From Bacillota bacterium (GTDB lineage Bacteria; Bacillota; Clostridia; Christensenellales; Aristaeellaceae): a stretch of 7,715 nt of DNA. Within the stretch, counting starts at the first letter, position 1; the number at the start of each line of letters is the position of its first letter. The DNA is taken from the NCBI GenBank assembly GCA_023409955.1, contig JAEYQQ010000109.1:1-7715 (forward strand), given 5' to 3'. Positions 1 to 6,238 of the stretch are shown piece by piece. A model generated the notes under the pieces. The model made no database searches. It saw nothing but the letters and a program-made list of their open reading frames with translations, and was not told the DNA's origin. The position numbers were made by a program, and so were the translations under genes.

Positions 1-23
1 TTTTTGTAGGAGTAGAATGACAT
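1..23 (-). CDS. 5' end of an unidentified gene, cut by the left edge
   Basis: Only seven complete codons (MSFYSYK) are visible, so no function can be given. A gene start is supported by the Shine-Dalgarno AAGGAGG on the minus strand (positions 31-37), exactly 7 nt before the ATG at 21-23. A second in-frame ATG at 27-29 lies only 1 nt from the Shine-Dalgarno and is less likely to be used. The gene has the same orientation as the transport operon and lies about 520 bp downstream of it. It could belong to the same locus, for example as a sugar-processing gene. The hairpin at 484-518 and the structured leader argue instead for separate expression. Confidence 0.5.
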
Positions 24-107
24 AGGCATGCCTCCTTATATGTTGCTCCCTGCTACGGGAGTCTTACACTCCTCATGGTATGTAACGCCATGGGGTTGGT
101 GCGGAGG
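24..107 (-). promoter_or_regulatory. Structured 5' leader with possible Shine-Dalgarno sequestration
   Basis: Read on the minus strand, CCTCC (103-107) can pair with GGAGG (31-35), which is the core of the Shine-Dalgarno of the gene starting at 23. Inside this outer helix are a CATGG/CCATG hairpin (88-92 with 74-78) and a CTCCC/GGGAG hairpin (57-61 with 46-50). Together they make a three-way junction. A competing hairpin GGAGT/ACTCC (68-72 with 58-62, loop 63-67) uses bases of the second inner hairpin. This is the layout of a translational switch, such as a riboswitch or a protein-binding leader. I compared it by eye with the common riboswitch consensus sequences I know and found no match. 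The helices are short (5 bp each), so the fold is a hypothesis. Confidence 0.35.
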
Positions 108-483
108 ATACAAAGAAAAACCTTATCAAATGCATTTTCCAGACATAGTTGCAAAGTACTATCGCATATCATATCAGATGTTGATTTGTATCTGCATATT
201 CATAACATAGCACATTTTCTTTGATTTTGTTACCAGTGTTTAAATGCTTTCCTATTATAAAATGGAACCAGCCTTAACCTAAGTGCCCCTGGCGCTATCA
301 ACTTTGACATAAACAAGACTGTTCAACTCAATTCAAATTGCTCAAACAATGCAAAATCATTCGATTTTCAAAAGTCGCAGGATGACAGCAATAAGGGCGA
401 AAGGGATACTGTGGATATCCTAACACAGCCCATGTCAATATCTTTCTGTCAGAAGAATTATAACAACAGTAAGCAATTCACCA
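108..483. other. Intergenic region, no gene seen
   Basis: No reading frame with a credible start, ribosome binding site and protein-like composition was found on either strand. Visible elements are small: an 11-bp palindrome TTCTGTCAGAA (444-454), the palindrome GGATATCC (413-420), and a TATAAT on the minus strand (254-259) that could be a -10 box for the left-edge gene. Confidence 0.5.
254..282 (-). promoter_or_regulatory. Weak candidate promoter for the left-edge gene
   Basis: The minus strand has a perfect -10 hexamer TATAAT at 254-259. The hexamer 17 nt upstream is TTAGGT (277-282), a poor -35 match. There is no TG extension. If used, transcription would start near 247 and give a leader of about 220 nt that includes the structured element at 24-107. 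Confidence 0.25.
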
Positions 484-518
484 AACGGGAGACGGAGGAT
501 ATTCCTCCGGCTCCCGTT
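484..518 (-). terminator. Strong hairpin downstream of the transport operon
   Basis: An inverted repeat pairs 484-491 with 511-518 (AACGGGAG/CTCCCGTT, 8 bp). After one A-G mismatch the stem continues with 493-499 paired to 503-509 (7 bp), closing on a 3-nt loop. It begins 22 bp past the stop codon of the binding-protein gene, where an intrinsic terminator would be expected. The minus-strand sequence after the stem is TGGTGAATTG and lacks a real U-tract. It may therefore act as an inefficient terminator, or mainly protect the 3' end of the mRNA. Confidence 0.5.
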
Positions 519-540
519 CTTTAATGAATACTATGGTCTT

Positions 541-2247
541 TTACTTTGCAACTGCAGCATCCATATGGTCAAAGCAGCGCTGTATGTCAACCATCCTTTC
601 AGCAACGACGTCATCGTATCCATAGCTCTTGCAGGTATCTACCATTTCTTTCCAAATCTTTTCGAATTCTTCTTCAGTCTCTGCATATACGCACTTCCAG
701 CTGTACTGTTTCATTAGAGGAGCGAACAGGCCACGGGCGCTCTTGGAAGCTTCGCTGGATTCTGCTTTTACAAAGCTGTTGGCTGCAGCGGGAACAACAG
801 AAACCTTGCCGGTCTGCTTGTAAAGTTCAATACCGCTCTTGGCGCCATTGGCGTATTCTGTGCTCCAAGCACTGCTCAAGCTGGTGGCATAACGGTCGGC
901 ATAACCCGGCCATCCCTTGTAGGAGAAGCTATAGGTCTTGCCGGGAATGTACTGTTCCACCATCAAGGTAGCATTGTTGAACTTGTTCTCGCCGTCTTCA
1001 AAGGTGCCGCCGCCGTACTCAGCAGGCATCTGAGTCTCTTTCTTGAATTCCTGACATTTCCAGCCGAATTCTGTCATCTCTGGGATGCCATCGGCATTGT
1101 AGTCCCAGGTTAACCCCTTGGGGCCGTACTGACCGACCATGATGCCTTCTTCGCTGCATAGCCAGTCGATTACTTCCAAAGCGCGCTCAGGATATTTGCT
1201 GTTGGCGCCAAGCAGCCAAGGCCAGTTGCCGCCTTCGGTGGACAGTGTGTCCATGGCAGGGGCGCTATCGCCGATCAAGAAGGTGGTATAGCCAACATTG
1301 TTGGCGGCCTTCTCAGCGCCGTTGAAGTTGTTAATGATCCAGCCCCACAAGCACATGAGATAACGACCGCCAGCCAGCTTCTGCGAATAGGCATCGAAGT
1401 TTTGGCTGACAGACTCAGGATCAAAAAGGCCCATGCGGTAAAGCTGATTGTTTACTTTCAGGGCACGGTAGTACAGGCTGCCTTCTTCCAAGGGATTCAC
1501 AACCTCACGGGTCGCATAGTTAACGCCCATGAAGTCAAACTCCTTGTAGCCGTAATAAGTCATCAGGTCCCAGGTGAATTTCATGACGCAGTCTTCCCAA
1601 TCTGGAAACCCGCCATAAGCATAGACCTTTTCACCTTCAGCAGTGGTGGGGACCGCATCCTGCAAGGCCTTTAAGAAGGCAGGCAGGTCTTCCAGGGTGT
1701 TAAGCTCGGGCTTGCCGGCTTTTTCCCAGGCGTCATAGCGAATCTGCAGCGCATAGGTGGGATCCTGGATTTCTTGCCAGGTATCGGGCACCAGAGCGAC
1801 GTTGTGTCCAAACCCCCAAATGCCATCCACACCGCGGGCTTCTTTTACATAATTAGTAACCTTGGCCATGGAGTCCTTCATGTAAGCATTGATATTCGTG
1901 TAGGGGGTGAGGTCAAGCTCACTCCAATCCAGTACCAGGTTTGCATCAAAGGCTTTGAGAAACTCATTGTCCAGGTCGCCCAAAACAATGATGTCGCCTA
2001 GTTCGCCGGCAGACAATGCAGCATTGAAAGCGCCTTGGTTGCTAACTTCACGCACAAAGTTCAGTGTAACATTGAAGCGATCTTTGATTTCTTTAGCAAA
2101 CCAACCGATTTGCTCGCCGGAAAAGTTCGCCAGGCCGTTATAAACGGTCAATGTGATGGGTTCGCGGTAGCTTTCAGCCATAGCCATGGACGGCAAAACT
2201 GCCACAAACATGGTCATACACAAAAGCAGCGCCAAGAGTTTCTTCAT
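541..2247 (-). CDS. Secreted carbohydrate ABC transporter substrate-binding protein (LplA-like, family 1)
   Basis: This 568-residue protein should bind a sugar or oligosaccharide outside the membrane and deliver it to the two permeases encoded just upstream. I chose the ATG at 2247 because the minus strand has AAGGGGG (2256-2262) 8 nt before it. An in-frame ATG at 2265 would add six residues (MKGVGI) and lies upstream of that site. Residues 1-24 form a signal peptide: KK, a hydrophobic core of Leu, Met and Val, then an A-M-A cleavage site before ES at 25-26. Most Gram-positive binding proteins have a lipobox ending in Cys, but none is seen here. The single early Cys10 lies inside the hydrophobic core after LLL, so type I cleavage is likely. 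The mature part fits an SBP_bac_1/LplA-like fold by length and aromatic-rich composition. The context (LplB- and LplC-type permeases) gives most of the confidence. The substrate cannot be read from the sequence. Confidence 0.85.
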   Translation of the reverse strand: MKKLLALLLCMTMFVAVLPSMAMAESYREPITLTVYNGLANFSGEQIGWFAKEIKDRFNVTLNFVREVSNQGAFNAALSAGELGDIIVLGDLDNEFLKAFDANLVLDWSELDLTPYTNINAYMKDSMAKVTNYVKEARGVDGIWGFGHNVALVPDTWQEIQDPTYALQIRYDAWEKAGKPELNTLEDLPAFLKALQDAVPTTAEGEKVYAYGGFPDWEDCVMKFTWDLMTYYGYKEFDFMGVNYATREVVNPLEEGSLYYRALKVNNQLYRMGLFDPESVSQNFDAYSQKLAGGRYLMCLWGWIINNFNGAEKAANNVGYTTFLIGDSAPAMDTLSTEGGNWPWLLGANSKYPERALEVIDWLCSEEGIMVGQYGPKGLTWDYNADGIPEMTEFGWKCQEFKKETQMPAEYGGGTFEDGENKFNNATLMVEQYIPGKTYSFSYKGWPGYADRYATSLSSAWSTEYANGAKSGIELYKQTGKVSVVPAAANSFVKAESSEASKSARGLFAPLMKQYSWKCVYAETEEEFEKIWKEMVDTCKSYGYDDVVAERMVDIQRCFDHMDAAVAK

Positions 2248-2263
2248 GATTCCTACCCCCTTC

Positions 2264-2297
2264 ATATTTATCTCACCCGTTTGTCACGGGGAAATAT
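2264..2297 (-). other. Small intercistronic hairpin between permease and binding-protein genes
   Basis: The 49-bp gap holds an inner stem CCCGT/ACGGG (2276-2280 with 2286-2290, loop 2281-2285) and an outer 6-bp arm ATATTT/AAATAT (2264-2269 with 2292-2297). The outer arm reaches the first base of the upstream TGA stop at 2297-2299. Such hairpins between membrane and binding-protein genes often stabilise the binding-protein segment after mRNA processing, or uncouple its translation. That role is inferred here. The hairpin ends 2 nt upstream of the AAGGGGG ribosome binding site and leaves it free. Confidence 0.4.
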
Positions 2298-3229
2298 CAG
2301 CCTTTCACAGCACCAATGAGAATACCTTTGACAAAATACCGCTGGAAGAATGGATACACCAACAAGATTGGGAAGACCACCACCATGGCGACAGTCATCT
2401 GCACAGACAGCGCGGTTTGCTTAATGGCAAGGTTGGCAATGGCGCCGGTGCTCTGCGTGGTGCGCACAAGGGCTGCCAGGCTCTGTGCTTCGTGCTGGTA
2501 TTTGTAAAGCAAATATTGCAGCGTATTAAACTTTCCGCTTGGCATGAGCATCATTGTATCGGTAAAACTGTTCCACTGTCCCACTGCACAAAAGATGCAG
2601 AGCGTTGCGAGAATTGGCATAATCAGCGGTACGATGACGCTTGTGAAGAGCCGAATGTAACCCGCACCGTCAAGCATGGCGCTTTCCTCTAAGCTTCCGG
2701 GCAAGCCTTCGATGAAGGTCTTGACAAGGATTACATTGTAAGGCGATACCAAACCAGGAATAACATACACCCAGAAGTTATCCAGAAACCCTAAATTCTT
2801 TAGGTTCATATACCATGGAATCAACCCTGCGCTAAAGTACATGGTGATGATAATGAGCCTGTACCAAAGGGTTCGAAGCCACATTTCCCGTTTGGTTACC
2901 AGATAGCCCAGAAATGCACAGCCGGTTACTGTCCATAACGTTCCCAGCACTGTCCGTGAAACACTTATCACCAAGCCATCTGCAATACCACTGAGTTTAA
3001 ATACCTGTACATAGTTCTCCAGGTGAATTTCCCTAGGAAAAAGTTGAACGCGACCTAAGCGTACCAATTCATTGGAGGATATGGTGTTAATAAATAGATA
3101 GTAGAACGGAAATATACAAGCCAATGTAAGAAGTACCAGAAGGCTGTAGTTGATGATGTTAAAAGCGATATCCAACTTACTGAGCTTCACTTTGTTGCGG
3201 TTGTGCCGGGGTAAAACTTGCACGCTCAT
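2297..3229 (-). CDS. Carbohydrate ABC transporter permease, MalG/LplC type (CUT1)
   Basis: This 310-residue inner-membrane protein is one half of the sugar channel. The first helix is at about residues 23-47, followed by the FPREIHLENY region typical of LplC/MalG proteins. The cytoplasmic EAA loop that docks on the ATPase is clear: E182, D187, G188, A189 and P201, in the segment EESAMLDGAG...IVPL. Length is usual for the family. I prefer ATG 3229 because the Shine-Dalgarno GGGAGGT (3236-3242) lies 6 nt upstream of it. The in-frame GTG at 3235 directly abuts that site. The Shine-Dalgarno overlaps the last base of the preceding gene's TAG stop (3242-3244), so translation of the two permeases is probably coupled. 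This is the second gene of the operon, and the binding-protein gene follows 49 bp later. Confidence 0.93.
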   Translation of the reverse strand: MSVQVLPRHNRNKVKLSKLDIAFNIINYSLLVLLTLACIFPFYYLFINTISSNELVRLGRVQLFPREIHLENYVQVFKLSGIADGLVISVSRTVLGTLWTVTGCAFLGYLVTKREMWLRTLWYRLIIITMYFSAGLIPWYMNLKNLGFLDNFWVYVIPGLVSPYNVILVKTFIEGLPGSLEESAMLDGAGYIRLFTSVIVPLIMPILATLCIFCAVGQWNSFTDTMMLMPSGKFNTLQYLLYKYQHEAQSLAALVRTTQSTGAIANLAIKQTALSVQMTVAMVVVFPILLVYPFFQRYFVKGILIGAVKG

Positions 3230-3241
3230 TCCCACACCTCC

Positions 3242-5809
3242 CTAAATGATTGATTCACCGCGCAGCATTTTGGAGGCGAAATTGGCAGTAAACAATAGCA
3301 TAACGCTAAAGAGCGTCTTGAGAATGCCGATGGCTGTACCGAAGGAGTACATGTTGCTGCTGGTTGATGCAATGGTGATGTTGTAAACGTATAGGTCCAA
3401 GACCTCTATGGTGCTTTTATTCATACTGTTTTGGAATACGAGATACTGCTCCATGCCATTGTTTACGATATTGGAGATGGACAGCAGCAGTAGTACAAAG
3501 AACGTTGGGAGAAGGCCCGGAATTGTAATATGGCGTATTTGCTTCCAACGGCCGGCGCCGTCAACACGGGCCGCCTCATACAATTCCTGATCAATGCCTG
3601 CGATGGCGGCAAGGTACATGATAGCCCCCCATCCCAGGCCCTTCCATGTGCTCCAAGCCCACATTTTGATCCAGATATTTTCACCGCTGTTTAGCCAGGC
3701 AACCGGCTCGCTGATAAAACCTGTACCAAGCATAAATTTGCTGTAAATTCCAGTATCCATGGCAAACATCGCAAGGGCAAAGCTGAAAACCAATGTCCAT
3801 GAGATAAAGTTGGGCAAGGTGGTGAATATCTGCACAAACTTCTTGAATCTTGTACGGCTGACCTCGTTAAGAAGGATTGCCAGGACCATCGGCAACCAGC
3901 TGGTAGCTATGTTCAAACCGCTCAATGCAAAGGTATTGGACATTACCCGAGCAATATTATTTCGATGTCCTACATTTGTTACCAGTTCAGTAAACCATTT
4001 CAGACCGACAAACTCCTGCTGATCCATGGGAACGCCAAACTTGAAATTGTACAGCGCATAGCTCCAGCCATACAGCGGCAGATAGCTGAACAGGAATACC
4101 GCCACAAGGAAAGGCAGCATGAGCAGAAAGAGTTTGTATTTTTTTGGTAGCTCCTCCTTGTCCATAAAAGCTGCAAAAAAAGCAGAAAACACAGTAGTGC
4201 CGATGGATGCATACAGCGGACCAGATGATGATATACGGCCGACACTATTGGGGATCATACCAATAGGCATAAGAGTTGATGCGACCTGGATGACAGCGCC
4301 GGTTAGCAAAACGGCGACAATGGTTTTCTTCTGTCTGCCTTGCCGGAACATCAAATACAAAGCACCAAGTACAAAAAGAAGGGAGACCATGGTCGCTGCC
4401 GACATTTTACTCAGGTTGTTGCTGACCATGGATTGAATATCCGTGATGGTAAATCCATTGCTGGCGGCCTCTTGGGTATACAAAGCACGGCCCCTGTTGT
4501 TTGCCGGGTATAGCAGCTGAGCTGGTTTTGATAGTGTAATCAGGCTCAAGCCGGACACAGGTTGAGCCACGGCAGGATTGCCTGTATTAATCTTTCCCGG
4601 CGTATACAAGCTCACCTGATAGATGGGCAACAGCAGTAGAACTACAGAAACGCCGGCCAGCAGGATGCTTACTGCCAGCATTCTTTTCTTTTGGGGAATG
4701 GGGTTTACAAAGTAAGGCTCATTGGCACGATGGATGGCAAACGCTGCGCTGATGGCTGATGCTGCGGCTGCCCCTGCTATCAGCAGTGGCACTGGCGTAT
4801 ATCCGCCAAGCCCTAGATGCATAAGCTGATAGGCTGCCCCTGCAAACTGGCTGCGGTCATCTACCATCAGGCTGCCAAAGACCTCGGCGGCAAAAATCAA
4901 AGACGCAGCAAAAAGTATGCAAGCCGGAACCCACTTGTCAACCTTTTTAATAAGCTGCATCACCATGCCAATAAGCAGTAATGCACAAGCGATGATAGCA
5001 GTCAGCCGAATGCTGCTGTTATTGGTGGGAATCATGAAAAGATTTCGTATGTCTTTTCCGCTGGCGCTCAGCATCGCAAGGCTGGATATTGCACCGCCGG
5101 ACAGGGGTTCGGCAAAATCACCCGATTGCGCGGCGAGCTGTTGGAGCATCGGTTCTTTTGCAACCAACCAATCTATACCGGATACTGAGCGGGAAACAAG
5201 AGCATCTTCCCTTGGAGAAGCAAAAATCCCCGCAGATACATACGTATTGATAAATGGTAGAAAAAGCATAACAAGCGCCAATAAACTGAACCCTGCAGAT
5301 ACCTTTCGCCACCCTGCATCCTTAAGTGCTAAAGGCTCCATGCCTTTTAGCTGAAGAACCTCCATGGTAAGCAGCCCGCAAAAGAGCGCAAAACCAAGCC
5401 AGATGTACCACTTGGCAGTAAGCATTATGCTAAATAGGATGCTCTTGTCCAACTGCTGTGTATAAAAAACAAACAAGAGCATTATAAGTGCACCGGCCGC
5501 GCCAAAAAACACCGCTGCATGGGCGGCAATCTTACGCTTAAGCATGGCCAGTAAGCCGCCTGCCAAAGATAAAAGAGCTGCTGCTGCCAGCAAACCTTCC
5601 CGAAATGCGACAGATGACAATTCAGGCATGTGTTCAACAGGCAATACAGATGATCCCTCAAAAATCAAACGGATACCGGATACGCTGCTTGGAAATGCTG
5701 CCGCCACATCTGCCGGTAAATCTTTGTGAGGATACAGCGTATAAAATGGCATCAATAGGCTACCAATCATAAGCACCAGCAGTATTCCCAAGATCACTCT
5801 TTTCCTCAC
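3242..5809 (-). CDS. Fused ABC transporter permease: ~550-residue repeat membrane domain plus LplB/UgpA-type permease
   Basis: The protein has 855 residues, against about 300 for a normal LplB-type permease. Residues ~550-855 are that permease: six likely helices (about 559-580, 625-648, 658-684, 716-738, 764-785, 823-845) and an EAA loop with E745, A746, A747, D750, G751 and P764. This part should form half of a carbohydrate channel with the LplC-type partner. Residues 1-549 are an extra domain with about 12 predicted helices, arranged as three units of four (see the repeat entry). Start choice: GTG 5809 has AAGGAG (5815-5820) 5 nt upstream and is followed by RKR and the first helix. A TTG at 5845, in frame and 12 codons upstream, has only a weak site very close to it. 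Basic residues lie on the predicted cytoplasmic side of both parts, so the fusion topology is consistent. The reading frame is unbroken across the junction, with no sign of a frameshift. It is the first operon gene, about 280 nt after a candidate promoter. The N-terminal function is unknown. Confidence 0.9.
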   Translation of the reverse strand: MRKRVILGILLVLMIGSLLMPFYTLYPHKDLPADVAAAFPSSVSGIRLIFEGSSVLPVEHMPELSSVAFREGLLAAAALLSLAGGLLAMLKRKIAAHAAVFFGAAGALIMLLFVFYTQQLDKSILFSIMLTAKWYIWLGFALFCGLLTMEVLQLKGMEPLALKDAGWRKVSAGFSLLALVMLFLPFINTYVSAGIFASPREDALVSRSVSGIDWLVAKEPMLQQLAAQSGDFAEPLSGGAISSLAMLSASGKDIRNLFMIPTNNSSIRLTAIIACALLLIGMVMQLIKKVDKWVPACILFAASLIFAAEVFGSLMVDDRSQFAGAAYQLMHLGLGGYTPVPLLIAGAAAASAISAAFAIHRANEPYFVNPIPQKKRMLAVSILLAGVSVVLLLLPIYQVSLYTPGKINTGNPAVAQPVSGLSLITLSKPAQLLYPANNRGRALYTQEAASNGFTITDIQSMVSNNLSKMSAATMVSLLFVLGALYLMFRQGRQKKTIVAVLLTGAVIQVASTLMPIGMIPNSVGRISSSGPLYASIGTTVFSAFFAAFMDKEELPKKYKLFLLMLPFLVAVFLFSYLPLYGWSYALYNFKFGVPMDQQEFVGLKWFTELVTNVGHRNNIARVMSNTFALSGLNIATSWLPMVLAILLNEVSRTRFKKFVQIFTTLPNFISWTLVFSFALAMFAMDTGIYSKFMLGTGFISEPVAWLNSGENIWIKMWAWSTWKGLGWGAIMYLAAIAGIDQELYEAARVDGAGRWKQIRHITIPGLLPTFFVLLLLSISNIVNNGMEQYLVFQNSMNKSTIEVLDLYVYNITIASTSSNMYSFGTAIGILKTLFSVMLLFTANFASKMLRGESII
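4163..5797 (-). repeat. Three tandem protein-level repeats of a four-helix unit in the fused permease
   Basis: In residue numbering from GTG 5809, the units are about 5-170 (DNA 5300-5797), 171-375 (4685-5299) and 376-549 (4163-4684). Each has a first helix ending in LMP, FLP or LLP (Pro 21, 185, 395). A loop then carries SVSGI, SVSGI or PVSGL, whose Gly falls at 45, 211 and 420, that is 24, 26 and 25 residues after the Pro. Next come a second helix, a short basic turn (KRK 91-93, KKVDK 288-292, RQGRQKK 489-495), a third helix, a short outer loop and a fourth helix (about 134-151, 340-359, 531-548). By the positive-inside rule the VSG loops (about 48, 77 and 72 residues) face outward. The repeats are diverged and I see no obvious DNA-level repetition, which suggests old duplications. 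Confidence 0.65.
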
Positions 5810-5814
5810 ATGGG

Positions 5815-5820
5815 CTCCTT
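5815..5820 (-). promoter_or_regulatory. Ribosome binding site that decides the GTG start of the fused permease
   Basis: The minus strand reads AAGGAG, then 5 nt, then GTG at 5809. This places the start 12 codons inside the longest open frame, whose TTG at 5845 has only AAAGG two bases away. Confidence 0.7.
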
Positions 5821-5845
5821 CCGGCTCTGTCCACACAATGCTCAA

Positions 5846-6095
5846 AGCCTTTCAATATTAAAATGATGAATGAAAAAATTACATACTCATGCTATGTGTT
5901 GCTTTTCTCTTGGCCATGTGTTGCTAGTACATGCTTTTCATCATATTCATATCAGCTAAACCCTAAATCATGCCATGATAAAATAGATTTAATCATTATT
6001 CAGATTATTGATACGTTTTTTGCTGAATAAGACGCATAGAATCCCCGCGCTTCTCTCCATGGACAATATATGGAATTAACTTCATTATATGTAAA
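5846..6095 (-). promoter_or_regulatory. Operon leader with palindromes and direct repeats, no gene
   Basis: No open frame here looks coding. Between the candidate operon promoter and the permease start lie several symmetric or repeated elements. One is the direct repeat ATGTGTTGCT at 5894-5903 and 5916-5925, 22 bp apart, which is about two helical turns. Another is the perfect palindrome ATCATG-C-CATGAT at 5967-5979. A third is the inverted repeat TTATTCAG/CTGAATAA (5996-6003 with 6023-6030, 19-nt loop). Spaced direct repeats are typical sites for AraC-type activators, which often control lpl-like operons, but no regulator gene is in the window. Any of these could be an operator, and none is a recognised site. 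Confidence 0.35.
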
Positions 6096-6124
6096 ATCAT
6101 ACACAGCCATTGTGTATATGTCAA
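6096..6124 (-). promoter_or_regulatory. Sigma-A-like promoter for the transport operon
   Basis: The minus strand has a perfect -35 TTGACA (6119-6124), a 17-bp spacer and -10 TATGAT (6096-6101), one mismatch from consensus. Predicted transcription start is near 6089, giving a leader of about 280 nt before GTG 5809. A further TATAAT at 6084-6089 has no good -35. Confidence 0.6.
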
Positions 6125-6141
6125 CACTTATTGTATTTTGC

Positions 6142-6152
6142 TGTACAGTACA
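6142..6152. promoter_or_regulatory. Palindromic candidate operator between the divergent promoters
   Basis: TGTAC-A-GTACA is a perfect 11-bp palindrome. It lies between the -35 box of the operon promoter (6119-6124) and the -35 box of the RNase R promoter (6158-6163). A dimeric regulator bound here could affect both directions. No matching regulator is encoded in the window. Confidence 0.35.
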
Positions 6153-6157
6153 TTTAC

Positions 6158-6186
6158 TTGACTCGCAGACCAATCCATGCTATGAC
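6158..6186 (+). promoter_or_regulatory. Sigma-A-like extended -10 promoter for the RNase R gene
   Basis: The -35 TTGACT (6158-6163) and -10 TATGAC (6181-6186) are 17 bp apart, with the TG of an extended -10 at 6178-6179. Predicted start is near 6193, about 45 nt before the ATG. This excludes the in-frame ATG at 6182, which would lie inside the promoter. Confidence 0.55.
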
Positions 6187-6238
6187 TAATGATAAACCAG
6201 CTATTTGGTCATACTTTAAGAAAACGCAGGAAGTGCCT

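Noticed and set aside
28..210. 60-residue open frame on the plus strand
   Set aside because: It overlaps the structured leader and has no ribosome binding site (its upstream bases are the complement of a minus-strand start region). The peptide does not look like a real protein.
2186..2692. 168-residue open frame on the plus strand
   Set aside because: It is antisense to the LplC-type permease and the binding-protein start. The protein is rich in His, Cys and Lys with no recognisable domain, so it is a shadow.
4917..5354. 145-residue open frame on the plus strand
   Set aside because: It is antisense to the repeat domain of the fused permease, which has consistent helices and a clear frame.
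5810..5845. TTG start 12 codons upstream for the fused permease
   Set aside because: The AAGGAG at 5815-5820 lies inside this extension, at ideal distance from GTG 5809. The TTG has only AAAGG two bases away.
6007..6021. CcpA (cre) site around TTGATACGTTTTTTG
   Set aside because: The spacing between TG and CG is one base short of the cre consensus and the right half does not match.
6182..6238. Upstream in-frame ATG for RNase R
   Set aside because: It has no ribosome binding site and lies within the predicted -10 box, so it would not be transcribed from the best promoter.
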